From positions 1-64,000 of the forward strand of contig VCMS01000243.1 of NCBI GenBank assembly GCA_022539475.1: 64,000 nt of DNA. The letters are read 5' to 3'. Positions 33,024-43,483 of the stretch are shown piece by piece; the first letter of the stretch is position 1; each line of letters begins with the position of its first letter. The stretch comes from Gracilaria domingensis. Its lineage: Eukaryota > Rhodophyta > Florideophyceae > Gracilariales > Gracilariaceae. A model generated the notes under the pieces. The model saw only the letters and a program-made list of their open reading frames with translations. It did no database searches and had not been told where the DNA came from. The position numbers and the translations under genes are program-made.

Positions 33024-34160
33024 ATGCCCGCGCGCGCGCTCTTCATCCCGTCGCCGGCCACGTCGCCGTCCGCGTCGCCCGCGCGCCCGTCGTCGCCGCG
33101 CCACGCGTCGCGCCTGCTGCACCAGCTGCTCCGCGAGCGTGACGCCATCGCGCACCTCCGTGCGTCGCTGCCCAAGCTCAGCTCGCTGCTCGACGCCGAG
33201 ATCCAGCGCTGCCGCTCGGCGTGCTCGCCGTCGCCCGCGCGCCGCCGCGTCAAGCTGCTGGTGCCGGCCGACAAGTTCCCCGACTACAACTTTGTGGGCC
33301 GCCTGCTGGGCCCGCGCGGCACCACGCTCAAGACGCTGCAGCGCGACACGGGCTGCCGCATCATGATCCGCGGCAAGGGCAGCATCCGCAAGGACAAGGA
33401 GCCCGACGTGCGCGGCAAGCCCGGCTGGGAGCACGTGTTCAACGAGCCGCTGCACGTCGTCATCGAGGCGCCCGACTCGCTGCCCGAGCCCGCCGCCACC
33501 GCCGCGCTGTCGCGCGCCACCGACGCCGTGGAGGTGCTGCTGGTGCCCGTGCCCGAGGAGCGCGACGCGCTCAAGAGGCACCAGCTGCGCGCGCTGGCCA
33601 TCATGAACGGCACCTTTCGCGGCGCGCGCTCCTACGCCGTCGACGCCGACGCGCTGGCGCCGCTGCCGGCGTCCGACGCCGCGCCCGCGCTCTTCCGCGC
33701 CAGCACGTCGCCCTTGTCCAGCGCGCCGCCGCCGCTGCCGCCCGGCGCGTCGCTCGAGTCGCCGCCGCGCGCGCCGCCGCCGCACGTCGTGGCCGCCGCC
33801 TCCGCTTCCACGTCACTGCCGGATTTTTCGCCGCTCAGCGCGCAGCTGCTGCGCATCAACGCGCTGGACGACATGGCGCTCGCCGCCGAGCGCGACCACA
33901 GCGTCGACGCGTCGCCGCCGCGCGAGCGCAGTGACACGGCGCCGTGCCCTCACGTCAAGGTGGCCGCCAGCACCGCGCTCAGCGCCGGCGGCTTCATCGG
34001 CCGAGAGTTCTACAACGGCGCCTTCTCCAACGGCGCCGGCGTGCTGGGCTCCTCTGCTTCCTCGCCGCGCACCGCCTGGGACGACACCGCCTGCGCGTCG
34101 CCTTCGCTCTCCATCCCGGCGCCCGCCGCTGCCTCCTCCTTCGAGGCCCTTCGCTACTAG
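33024..34160 (+). CDS. STAR-family KH-domain RNA-binding protein (Quaking/SF1-like)
   Basis: The 378-aa protein has a QUA1-like dimerisation helix pair (about 31-63, ending LLDAEIQRCR). A single extended KH domain (about 76-175) contains FVGRLLGPRGTTLKTLQ with the GxxG loop GPRG and CRIMIRGKGSIRK. RGKPGWEHVFNEPLHVVI and a QUA2-like segment (DALKRHQLRALAIMNGTFR, 181-199) follow. This is the complete STAR arrangement, so it should bind single-stranded UACUAAY-like RNA and act in splicing, export or translation. The C-terminal 170 residues are Ala/Ser/Pro-rich and disordered. Third codon positions are almost all G or C, unlike most neighbours. A GCC-repeat tract ends 20 bp before the ATG. Confidence 0.93.
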   Translation: MPARALFIPSPATSPSASPARPSSPRHASRLLHQLLRERDAIAHLRASLPKLSSLLDAEIQRCRSACSPSPARRRVKLLVPADKFPDYNFVGRLLGPRGTTLKTLQRDTGCRIMIRGKGSIRKDKEPDVRGKPGWEHVFNEPLHVVIEAPDSLPEPAATAALSRATDAVEVLLVPVPEERDALKRHQLRALAIMNGTFRGARSYAVDADALAPLPASDAAPALFRASTSPLSSAPPPLPPGASLESPPRAPPPHVVAAASASTSLPDFSPLSAQLLRINALDDMALAAERDHSVDASPPRERSDTAPCPHVKVAASTALSAGGFIGREFYNGAFSNGAGVLGSSASSPRTAWDDTACASPSLSIPAPAAASSFEALRY

Positions 34161-36404
34161 TTCTAACGTGCTCTTCCAACTGTAACTGCGCTGCGTATCG
34201 CTGATCTTCTGTACTAATGGTAACCCCCGTTGCTGCCGATGCGTTTGTCGCCTTCGTGGCGTTGCTCAATAATTCTTCACCACCACCCCTCTCCCTCGGT
34301 CTGCCGTTTTACGTTCCAGGGTTCACCCGGTTTCACCGTGGCCTGCCTGTACTCTCCTAGCATGCCACTTCAAGATCTCACTGTCAGCCGCTTTTTGTCC
34401 CACCCCCTTTCTCTGCTCACAGTTTTCCCTCAGCGGTTCATGCACACGCTCGAACGCCTTGTCTGTTTCTTTCTTCTACATACTCACACAAACTCTTATT
34501 TACTAAATGTAGCTGTATAATATTTGTAAATGGTTTGAATGTTGGGATGCATCGTTCCAACTGTTTTGGTTCTATTGTGTCCTTCTATGTTGGCGCAATT
34601 AATTGGATGGTTCATGTTGCTCTTGCCTCTGTGGCAGGCTGCCTCATCGTCACGTGGCCATGTCACCGTGAGAACGCATTTTGCTGTTTTGATCATTGTC
34701 TGCCAGAGCTAAACGATTGGAGCCCTTGGCGATCGAGACAGGAATGACTTCGCACATTGCCGTGGGAGAGAATATCTAACCTTGTCCTACGTACTCGCGA
34801 GTGCGTTTCACATATATCATATCGATTCCAACATTTCTCCTTCGCCGGAGGAAAGAAGGTGGCGAGATATTTTATGTGCCACAGTTGACTTGAATGGAAG
34901 CACGTGAGGCGGCCCTCTTCTAAAATTGAACGAAGAGCATCGAGAGTTTGACAAGAGCGCCTGTCCTGTGCTTTGTGTCTGACACGTCTTACGTTCTTTC
35001 CGGTATGGGACTGCGACTTACACATATGCGCTCAAACTAACTCTGATCTCGTAAACGAAGGTAACTTTTCGAGAAAGTATGTGTGCCTAATTTCTCCGGA
35101 CTTGGAGATTACCGCCCGCATTAGATCATTACAATTTCGCCAATGATCTGAACAACAAAGAGCGGAATATCGATATCATTGGCTATACATATTTGGATGT
35201 ATCGCCATGAACTACGAATATCCTTGGGTCACCCCTCATCTCCTTTCTCTCGCGATTTGTTGATCAACACTGTGGAATCCGCGCGGATCAACAATACATA
35301 CAGTAGCCTACCCTAAATTAAGGACGCTTTTCATCTACCCTTGGTAGATAACTGACAAACACATTAAAACTGCTTCACATGCGCCAAATTGAAGATGACA
35401 CCTCACAGGCTCTCTCCTCTCCTCCTTTATGGAACGGTGAAGCTAATTACGCTTCTACCAGTGGGTTTGCTAAAGACCCAACGACCTATAATACCTCTAC
35501 ACCGCAGCCACTAACTACTAACCAGTAGCTGCACTACACTTGCTGGACTACGATGAGATAGTATTAGATATCTTAGGTGTTTCCGACCGCGGGCGTTTTG
35601 CTACCGACGCTTATCGCCATCTTTCTCCCTTTCATCTCTTCATTCATCCTCTAGAGACCGTCGGCAGAGGGGCACACCACGACAAGGCGCTCCGCATGTA
35701 CCACGTTGGCCACTCAAGAAACCATGAGCGACGTTCTTTTCACCTCACAGGCTAACCCTGTTCGTCCAAACCCCATGTTCTTCTGGACTTGCATCATAAC
35801 AGTATTGGCGCTGACCAGCAGGAAAGGTAGGCTGCCGACGGTACTCTTCATGCCAAAATTGGTTTCTTGTTTGCCCATGTCCAAAGGTCTATTCGTTGTC
35901 CACACGAGTACTTCCTTGCTGCGAGAAAAGACAAGGCTTCTGGGAAGGAAGATCTTCTTCTGAAAGATAGCCGGGTCCGTTATCCTTACTGTTGCTTGGG
36001 GCAACCTTCCCCACACCAATCACTTAACCCTAGGGTAAGTCCTTGCACCTCCTCAAACTGAGATAGGCTGGATGGCAGAAGGAACATGCACTGAAACTAT
36101 GACCACCAATGTGATCATGATGCCTACAACAAGCAATCCTCCTCCGTTCTAATTGCCTTGATGGAAGTCATGCGCATCTATTTTATAAGGCTGAGGAACT
36201 CGGGTGCGTTTGTATTACCCGATGAAGAATTCGTTCAAGACATTCGACAAGTCTGCCCTCCAGGCCTTATCCACATTTTGCCATACGACCCACTCATCAG
36301 CGTGTGTCGCTCTTTGCACCGGCTACCGGAGCTCTCCTTCGTAAGAACCGCTTCAATGTCTCTTCTCAAGATCTTCCGAAATACCTCAACGCACCCCGTT
36401 TGAA
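34161..36404. other. No confidently supported gene
   Basis: Composition falls back to average after the STAR stop codon. A plus-strand frame at 35706-35963 (85 aa) has one hydrophobic stretch (FFWTCIITVLALTS) but no recognised domain. A TTTTATAAGG box near 36178 may serve the membrane-protein gene at 36405. Confidence 0.35.
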
Positions 36405-37403
36405 ATGGTCCAAATAGCAATTCGTTCACCGATTGTTAATCTCATCGTCACCCTCATCTGTCTTGTTGTGGAACTCGCTTTTCTCGCAGCCTCTTTGTGG
36501 ACATACAAGTTTATGGTATGTCGCTGTTTATCTCGCCAGCATTCCGTCAGAGTTTTGTCTCAGAAGCGAACTACTACTGTTTTGGCTCTATTTGCGACCC
36601 TTATGTTCATGGCTCTCGAAACTCTCATATCTTTATTCTCCAAAGACAGTGTTCAAACCTTTGTTTCTCAAGAGAACTGCATTCGAAATACAGCTCTCGG
36701 TTTGGGAGATAGTGAGTTCCAAACCGAAGGAGAAGTAATTCACTATGGATGCATGACAATCAACGGCACTTCAATATCACACCATCTGGGAAACTATAGT
36801 CTGGATACTGCCCTTTTAACGTGCGGAGAAGAAGTACTTTACACGTTCAATATAGGGGAAAGAAGAAATGTGTCTGCGGAAGATGGCCTTTTAGAATGCG
36901 ATTTTAGACTTTGCTCAGTCGTACTGCTTCGAGAGAATGTGTTATATCTCAGTGATGCGCTTAGCATTGATGACGTTACGAAACCCATTTCTGCAATAAC
37001 TACGGACGTGACGTCCATGGCCATTACTGAGAAGGACATGAAAGTGATTAGCAACGCAACTTTATCAAGCCATATGGGAGGAATTACGGAGGAGAGTGAC
37101 ATCAGAAGACGGGCATTGGCAGGGCCCTTCAGAACAAAATGCGACTTTGAAAGACACGAAAGCCAGGCGACGGAAATTCCCTTGTCCATCATACTTATCT
37201 CAGCCATTGTTTGGCTCCTTTCCATTATGTTCTTTCTGACCTCTCTTGTGTTCAAGGGTCATATTTTCTTTGATTTCGGGAACCCGATTCACTGGGCTTC
37301 CTTTGCATGGCACGACGTTGAAGCTGCGCAGGGAAACGACCCACAAATGACTGTTTCTCAGCTAGATGGAAGTCAAAGGATCCGTATTACAAGATATGCC
37401 TAG
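36405..37403 (+). CDS. Three-helix membrane protein, local family member 1
   Basis: The 332-aa protein has two N-terminal membrane helices (about 9-31 and 57-76). A middle region of about 180 residues follows, with cysteines and four potential N-glycosylation sites (NGT, NYS, NVS, NAT). A third helix is at about 258-281 and a short tail contains FFDFGNPIHWASFAWHD. The middle region is probably extracellular or lumenal because of its sequons. A paralogue 3.2 kb downstream (40581) matches along the whole length, including LVVELAFL/VMAELAFL and CDFERHESQATE/CEFERDGRQATE. The closing blocks FFDFGNPIHWA and FFDVSDPLHWA also match. I do not recognise the family. Base composition is ordinary, in contrast to the GC-rich paralogue. 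Confidence 0.7.
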   Translation: MVQIAIRSPIVNLIVTLICLVVELAFLAASLWTYKFMVCRCLSRQHSVRVLSQKRTTTVLALFATLMFMALETLISLFSKDSVQTFVSQENCIRNTALGLGDSEFQTEGEVIHYGCMTINGTSISHHLGNYSLDTALLTCGEEVLYTFNIGERRNVSAEDGLLECDFRLCSVVLLRENVLYLSDALSIDDVTKPISAITTDVTSMAITEKDMKVISNATLSSHMGGITEESDIRRRALAGPFRTKCDFERHESQATEIPLSIILISAIVWLLSIMFFLTSLVFKGHIFFDFGNPIHWASFAWHDVEAAQGNDPQMTVSQLDGSQRIRITRYA

Positions 37404-38101
37404 TATTATAGTCAGTGGTAAGGAATAGGTGCGAAGGACGACAATAACTTACGTTCTCGCGCAAGAATGCACTGAAGGGCTCGAAGAGGACCTTGACAGG
37501 ACCTAAGAACAAACAAGCAAGGGCTGAGAAGGACATACCTTGCAACAAATAGAAGGACATCGCAGCTCCGAAAGTATTGCAGGCAGGGCACACGTCTTCA
37601 AGAAAGGAAAGAAAGGCACAGGTCTTCTTTAAATGCACAGAGGGATGTCGAAGTATCGCAATGATGCTTGTCCAAACTGCGACTTGTATGAGATGTCGAT
37701 ATTCTCATCGAGATGATTCGCTAAGTGGTGTCGGTCTCTACTTTATAGTTTCTGACCGGAATAATGGCAGCAACATTCGGTTCGAAAAGGGTTATCCATC
37801 TTCCCTCTGGGAGGCCGGCTCATGACTTCATCTTCAAGGAAAAGCGAATAAGAGCATCTGTTCCTTCAGTGAGGGGTAAGTTAGCCTTCGGGCTTCAGAA
37901 TTGCTGGGCACGTGATTCCTCGACAACCTCGGCCAAACTTCGGGTTATAGCTCCGACGACTTGATTCTAGCTCCAATTGTTACACAGCAATACGCAGTCA
38001 AACGAATCCTTTTTGAAACCAAAGCTGTATGTAAAGACGATGACTTCGTACATTGTATGAGTAACGTTCTCACACAGAAGTCGTTAAACTTTGACCATCG
38101 A
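37404..38101. other. Intergenic, convergent gene ends
   Basis: Between membrane-protein member 1 and copy C of the cysteine-module family. Short frames only; none recognised. Confidence 0.4.
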
Positions 38102-39544
38102 TTACCTAAGAAAATCGAAACATTCACACTTTCTTGACGGGTATTTCGATATAGACTTCCTACACTGATTGAAGTAGCACGTGAATGGGTTCTGGGTGTA
38201 GCCAAGTGTGGTACCCCTTGTACATGGAGTTTTCATGGATTTCAAAGCTGAGGAACTGAGCGAGCACGAATTACATTGACCCGCCGACCACCCGAGTCGT
38301 TGAGCAAGTACTTTGGAGTCTCGACAGCAAGACAAACAAAGATCCCGAAATACACCGTTCTCAGAGCCAACCTTTCCTAGGAATGTCGATTTCTGCGCCA
38401 AGCTACTAGCGGCAACGAGACTCGCATCTCCTAGTAGACTTGTCGCATCAGGAGTATGTGACATGGAATACCTGACTTCTATGTATTCAGGTTCCGTGCG
38501 GGGTGGATGTGGTGGCGAAGGGTAGGTTGGACCAGTTGGCTGCATCTCGAAGGGAGCAACTATTAGTGACGCGCTATGCTCTTCGGGCGGCGCATAGGCT
38601 CGTCCTGTTGGTATGAGAGGCTCCGATATAGGCAGTATGATCTCCGAAATAAGGCTACCATGCTCAGAAGACGATTTCAATATTCTGTCACAAGGAGAAA
38701 TCGAACCTGTTTGTACGAGATCTTGTCCTTCAGTCTTGAGTGAGTAGCTCTGGTGCCAGTCTTGTTCTGCTGAGGTTTGAAGGACTCGTAGGTTGTACGC
38801 ATCGGATTGAGGGCAAGGAAAGGAACAATTAGGTGCCGCGAAACAAAGGTCTGGTTTGTATGAAGTGAGCAGTCGAACTTGTTCTCCATCCTCAATAGCT
38901 TTCAAATGCTTCCCTTGAATACAGAGAGTTGCAATTAATTCAGGATCGTCATTGACGACTTTGACCTGAAACACGACGGTCCACTCAGAATCAGGGGCAT
39001 ACTTTGTGCCATCAATGCAAACATTCGGTAGAATGTGAGGTGACCTCGCAACCAGGAGAAGATGTTCGTTGTAAAAACTCATTTCGCGGGGCGAAAGCGG
39101 GAGTGATAGTGTTCCAGTTGTTGCTGGGGAGTGGTTGATAATGCTGATGCGAAGGATAAACAAAGAACTATGTCGAAGAAGAAACACCCTTGTACCATTT
39201 GTTCTGATTATAACTTCATTGGGCTGATTGTCGCCATAGATAAAGCCGCCGACAGGTGCATTACGACCTCCGGCGCAGGCTGCGCCTGGTCCAAATCCAA
39301 GGGCACCAATGGCATTGAAGCACCCTCTATTACTGGTGGTGAATCTGTCACATGTGCTTGACCAAAACATATGAAAGGAATCTATCATTCCAAATGGCCC
39401 AACGAAAGGACGTGCATTGGCTTTGAGATTTTCCACTAAATGAAAGCATGAAGAAGTATGGGGCAATGAATCTGCGCTTTGTGAACGAAGAAGGAGCAGG
39501 ACAGAGCACACCAGCAGAACACAAGCACGAGAGGCTGTCGTCAT
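38102..39544 (-). CDS. Secreted chimera: partial beta-propeller fused to ten-cysteine module (copy C)
   Basis: The 480-aa protein starts with a signal peptide (ACVLLVCSVLLLLRSQSADS). Residues about 28-325 align with the N-terminal part of the beta-propeller protein at 46169: SCFHLVENLKANA versus TCFDVVQYFQTNA, IIRTNGTRVFLLRHSSLFIL versus IIKTDGSRVFVIRGRSLFVL, and DWHQSYSLKTEGQ versus DWYPGYSLKVEGN. It covers only the first third to half of the propeller. A Pro-rich linker (TGPTYPSPPHPPRTEP) follows, then the C-terminal module from FLGKVGSENGVF with C-x2-CC-x16-C-x2-C-x13-C-x14-C-x4-C-x11-C-x-C. The remaining propeller blades are replaced by the module. An incomplete propeller should not close by itself, so it may bind a partner or serve as a scaffold. 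Role unknown. Confidence 0.75.
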   Translation of the reverse strand: MTTASRACVLLVCSVLLLLRSQSADSLPHTSSCFHLVENLKANARPFVGPFGMIDSFHMFWSSTCDRFTTSNRGCFNAIGALGFGPGAACAGGRNAPVGGFIYGDNQPNEVIIRTNGTRVFLLRHSSLFILRISIINHSPATTGTLSLPLSPREMSFYNEHLLLVARSPHILPNVCIDGTKYAPDSEWTVVFQVKVVNDDPELIATLCIQGKHLKAIEDGEQVRLLTSYKPDLCFAAPNCSFPCPQSDAYNLRVLQTSAEQDWHQSYSLKTEGQDLVQTGSISPCDRILKSSSEHGSLISEIILPISEPLIPTGRAYAPPEEHSASLIVAPFEMQPTGPTYPSPPHPPRTEPEYIEVRYSMSHTPDATSLLGDASLVAASSLAQKSTFLGKVGSENGVFRDLCLSCCRDSKVLAQRLGWSAGQCNSCSLSSSALKSMKTPCTRGTTLGYTQNPFTCYFNQCRKSISKYPSRKCECFDFLR

Positions 39545-40545
39545 AGAAACCCGTTTTGTTCTGAAGCTGTTGTTTTGTTTGGTAGCCTTCTTTCGCGACT
39601 TGCAATTAAGGAAAGAGAGTAAGAAGAGAGGATGGCATATGGGTACTTAAGTTTGCATCAAAGTGACTGTTTTGAACAAGATGCGGGCTTGCTTGAAAGC
39701 AAAGAAGTTATCCTTGTTGTTCGAAACGCGTTTGACTCACATAGTGTTACTTGCAAATTCGAAGAGAGGCGTCATTCGAATGTCTGTGCCGATTAAAGCG
39801 AGTCCTAAATCATGTACACAAGAGCGCTCTAACAACATTTTATTGGTATGGAACGAGCTGTACCTTCGTAAAATGGAAACAAGAGCTTTCGGAAGATATT
39901 GATAGACGCAGTGGTGAGCTTGTCAACGGCTTTCCTTACGTCACGCGAATCCAGCCCAAGGGACGAAAAGGGATCTGTAAACCAGGTCAAGGCACGCCTT
40001 ACACTGATGTCTTACAGCGATTGAGGCAGTTTCGCTTCATGCCGTTTCCTTCGTCAAACGGAAATTGACATTCGGAAGGAGGGTCGCGAGGGTACCTTTG
40101 GTAGATACGGCGGTACTTGATCGACGGTGACGCTACCGATGAAATCATTACGGGCCGTATCACAGCAAAGTCGAAACGCGTCAGCAGACCAACCAAAGAC
40201 CAAAGAGAAGAAACGCCTGGTATAGTAAGAGGGTTAACACGGAGACGAAAGATTGACGACCTCGTGTACGAAACAGGGCTGAAGACCGGCGTGGACTTCG
40301 CTCACATGCCCAAGACGGGAGGATGCCGAAGGTAGACAGCCTGGCGCCAATTCATTTTGACGGTGTATTGTACAGCAAGAGTTGGTGGTCTTAAGCCTCG
40401 TTGCAGGCAGCGTTCGCCACGCGCAAACAGCCGCAGTCGGTGGGCGACGGCTGAGATAATGAGGCACGCAAGCATGTGAGTAAGAAGCTAATTCAACGGA
40501 ATCAACAGCGCAGCGACAGCTGATCTTCTCCATCGGTAGCCGCGG
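39545..40545. other. No supported gene
   Basis: Plus-strand frames at 39751-40068 and 40117-40335 are basic and unrecognised. No TATA box of the common type precedes the minus-strand copy C gene here. Confidence 0.35.
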
Positions 40546-40579
40546 GCTATCGCGCGTTTCGAGCTATCGCGCGTTTCGA
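40546..40579. repeat. Two exact 17-bp tandem repeats abutting an ATG
   Basis: GCTATCGCGCGTTTCGA occurs twice head to tail, ending one base before the start codon at 40581. They must lie in the 5' leader of membrane-protein member 2. Confidence 0.85.
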
Positions 40580-40580
40580 G

Positions 40581-41585
40581 ATGGTTCTGTTGTTGATACG
40601 CGCGCCGATATTCGGTCTGCTGGTGACCATCATCTCGGTGATGGCGGAGCTTGCATTTCTGAGCGCCGCGTCGCAGATGCTCGCATTCACTTCGTGCCGC
40701 GCGCTGAAGGACAAGACTCGGTTGCTGAGAATACGCTCGCACATGCGCAAAGCGTGCGTGATAACGGTGTTCGCCATGGTCATGTTCGTGAGCGTGGAAG
40801 CGGTGGTGGCTTTTTTCAGCGACGTGGCGGTGGAGAAGGTGCGAAGCACGCGGGAGTGCTTTCGAGTGACTGGACCGGCGTCCACCAGCACGATGTTGAG
40901 CACGGCGTTTGAAACAAGACCCGCGTACTTCCGATGCGCCAAAGCGGACGGAAGCTTGATGACTCACATGATTGGCAACTCAAGCGTCGACAGCTTGGAC
41001 ATTGCGTGCTCTGCAGACACAGGGTACTCGTACCAGATAGGCAAATTGGAGAACCTGACCGTAACGGGGGATATGGTCAGGCACTGCAACGACATCGCAG
41101 TGTGCGCGACGAGCGTTCTCCGCGGCGACATTTTCTACTTCAGCACGCCGGAGAGCAAGGGCGACATCATGCTCATGGTGCCCACAAACGTGTCGATGCT
41201 GCACAAGGAGCGCATCGACGCGCGCATCATGTCGGAGCGGCTGGTGCAGCTCTACGCCGGAGTGACTCACATGGAAGGCGAGGTGCGGCGGCGGCTACTG
41301 CTGGAGACGACGCGCACCACGTGCGAGTTCGAGCGCGACGGGCGGCAGGCCACCGAGGTGCGCGGCGCGGCGCTGGTGGTAGCCGCGGCCGTGTGGAGCG
41401 CGTCGTTGGCGCTGCTCCCGCTGGCGCTGGTGCTCAAACGGCGCTCGTTCTTCGACGTCAGCGACCCGCTGCACTGGGCAAAGTACGCGCGCCGCGACGC
41501 CGCGGCCGGCGGCGAGCCGCTGCTGCAGCGCGTCGACGCCGGCGGCGAGTACCGCGTGCGCGTCGTCGGCTACGCGTGCGCGTGA
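40581..41585 (+). CDS. Three-helix membrane protein, local family member 2 (GC-rich)
   Basis: The 334-aa protein has the same topology as the paralogue at 36405: helices at about 9-31 and 59-79, a cysteine-containing middle region with sequons (NSS, NLT, NVS), a third helix at about 260-284 (AALVVAAAVWSASLALLPLALV), and a tail with FFDVSDPLHWAKYARRDAAAGG. Cysteines in CRALKD, RECFRVT, CNDIAVC and TTCEFERDG correspond to cysteines in the paralogue. Base composition shifts within the gene: the first third is moderately GC-rich, while the last 400 bp have almost only G or C at third positions. Two 17-bp repeats precede the ATG. Function unknown. Confidence 0.72.
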   Translation: MVLLLIRAPIFGLLVTIISVMAELAFLSAASQMLAFTSCRALKDKTRLLRIRSHMRKACVITVFAMVMFVSVEAVVAFFSDVAVEKVRSTRECFRVTGPASTSTMLSTAFETRPAYFRCAKADGSLMTHMIGNSSVDSLDIACSADTGYSYQIGKLENLTVTGDMVRHCNDIAVCATSVLRGDIFYFSTPESKGDIMLMVPTNVSMLHKERIDARIMSERLVQLYAGVTHMEGEVRRRLLLETTRTTCEFERDGRQATEVRGAALVVAAAVWSASLALLPLALVLKRRSFFDVSDPLHWAKYARRDAAAGGEPLLQRVDAGGEYRVRVVGYACA

Positions 41586-42100
41586 GCCGCCAGTGTTAAG
41601 GATACCTTTGCACGGCATCTCCTCCGTCCTCTGTTGTTCTCCTAAACAAACGTCTCTTCTCTCGTCGACGACATCATGACGCTGCCCGTCTGCCGCGCCG
41701 TCGGCGACACGCTGCTCAAGCACGTGGTGCCGCCCTCCGCCTTGCCACCACGAGCAATTCGTGCTACCGCTACCGTCTACCATCGTTACGGTTACCAAAG
41801 GTAGGCTACCGGCGGGCGCGCGCCGTGGCGCTTTTTTTGCACCCTTTTTCTAGGTTTCTCATAAATACATAATTTTTAACAATAAGCCGCGTGCAGTTTA
41901 TGACTCGCCTGTGCGTGTGCGCCGCGCTGCACGCATCCTGGTCTCGCTGGCGCAAACGGCCCATTTCGCCGTTTTCGCGCGCCGGTCGACGCCGCTGCTC
42001 CATAATAAAAGCCCGCCTCGCTTGCCCACGTTTGCACCTGCTTCCTCTCCCCAACGCCCTTGACGTTTTACCTGTCGTGTCAACCCGCTTTTTCTCTCTC

Positions 42101-42610
42101 ATGAACTCGTCATGGCTTACCTTTTTGTCCCAAACTTCCTCGCAACGGGGCGCTGAGAAAACAACACAGCCCTGGCCACAGGAACGCGCTCACTCCGACG
42201 TCTCGTCCTCCTCCTTCGCCAGCGACACCGAGTTCTTACTGTCATCCGCGCCTAAGGACGGCGACTGCGTAGAGGGCTGGGAGCAAATTGACGTGCACAG
42301 CATTCATTCACATGTTGACAAACAGTTCGCCGCCGAACTGCTGCAACAGCTTTGTCCCAAGCCACACCAGCAGGATACCTATCTTAATTTTCTTGACAGT
42401 TGCGTCAGAAAGAAGAGGGCAAGAGAGCAATTCATCGAACAATTACAATTTCGTAATCTGTTTAGCCGCACATCGCCTAAAAAGCAAAGACGTCGCAAAG
42501 CTGTAGGTAATGCGCTACTCATGCTCAGCCCCATTATCGTGTTCCCTTGGGGCGTCTACCTTATCTTTCATGCTCGCAAAGCTCACTCCAAAAGCCCGTC
42601 CGAATGTTAA
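42101..42610 (+). CDS. Small hypothetical protein with C-terminal membrane helix
   Basis: From the ATG at 42101 (MNSSWLTFLSQTSSQRG) the protein is 169 aa: a Ser-rich acidic N-terminus, a middle with amphipathic helices (QFAAELLQQLCPKPHQ, RAREQFIEQLQFRNLF), a basic KKQRRRKAVGN stretch, and one hydrophobic segment near the end (ALLMLSPIIVFPWGVYLIF). The arrangement is that of a tail-anchored or single-pass protein with a basic flank. The frame is open further upstream to 41891, but an AATAAAAG box near 42004 makes the later start more likely. The family is not recognised. Confidence 0.45.
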   Translation: MNSSWLTFLSQTSSQRGAEKTTQPWPQERAHSDVSSSSFASDTEFLLSSAPKDGDCVEGWEQIDVHSIHSHVDKQFAAELLQQLCPKPHQQDTYLNFLDSCVRKKRAREQFIEQLQFRNLFSRTSPKKQRRRKAVGNALLMLSPIIVFPWGVYLIFHARKAHSKSPSEC

Positions 42611-43483
42611 GAGCGTACCAGCTACTTTGGAGCAGAAATAAATCTCACAACTTGCACTCATTTCCAGTGTCTTCTCATGTGCTGCAATCCAAAGTAAATT
42701 TAAGCCAAGCTTGCTATGTCTTCAACGACATCACATTTTTAGCCCCATGTGTGGTCGAGCACACCCAAGTGGATAGCTTTTTGTTTCTTTTCATATCCTA
42801 TCGCTATCTTAAAAGCAAAGTAAGACATTACTCTTCGAAATTAACTCATAAGACGAATTGTTGCTTTTCTTGAAAAGGAAGTGTGCCAGCACACTGCACA
42901 TGGCTTTTTGTCTGGTATATTTACATTTTAATTTCTCAGACGAAACGCATCACTGGGTAGCTTCAACGACAAGAAACTTTGCAACCTGTACTTCTTGCAC
43001 GTAAGGACTATTGTTTCTCACTCTCTCCATCTTATATGGGCTCCCAAGACTCTAGCTACGACCTCTGAGCAGCGACGGATCAGGATTGTCATAAATCAGT
43101 GGCAAAGAACAAACACTTTTTCTTGTGTTTTGCGAAGTGCTTCCGCTTCGCGTGTTGGGAGGAAGTCCTGGTAGACACCAGAGCGGACCGCTGTGGCCAC
43201 GTATTGTCCACTTGCGACGATCGGGACAATGGTCCACATTTTATTGGACGAGCACCGATTCACGCATTTGAGGGACTATTTCTGAAACCCTGGCCCCAAC
43301 GTTGCTTTCCGTGCTTTTTCGAGCATCACAGTCTTTCCGAACCTTCAAGGTTTGTCGACCTCATTCCTCTCGAATTGTATGAGTACTTTGAACACATCGG
43401 TCCTGCGATGCCTCTCAGGATGAGGTTGAAAATGTCATCTTGATCCAGAAAGCATCGCCATGTCATCGCGACGGATGATGACT
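42611..43483. other. No supported gene
   Basis: AT-rich after 42611. A plus frame at 43099-43443 (114 aa) has no recognised domain. Confidence 0.35.

Noticed and set aside
32733-33934. Arg/Gly-rich frames on both strands over the STAR gene
   Set aside because: Shadows of the GC-rich coding region and of the GCC repeat.
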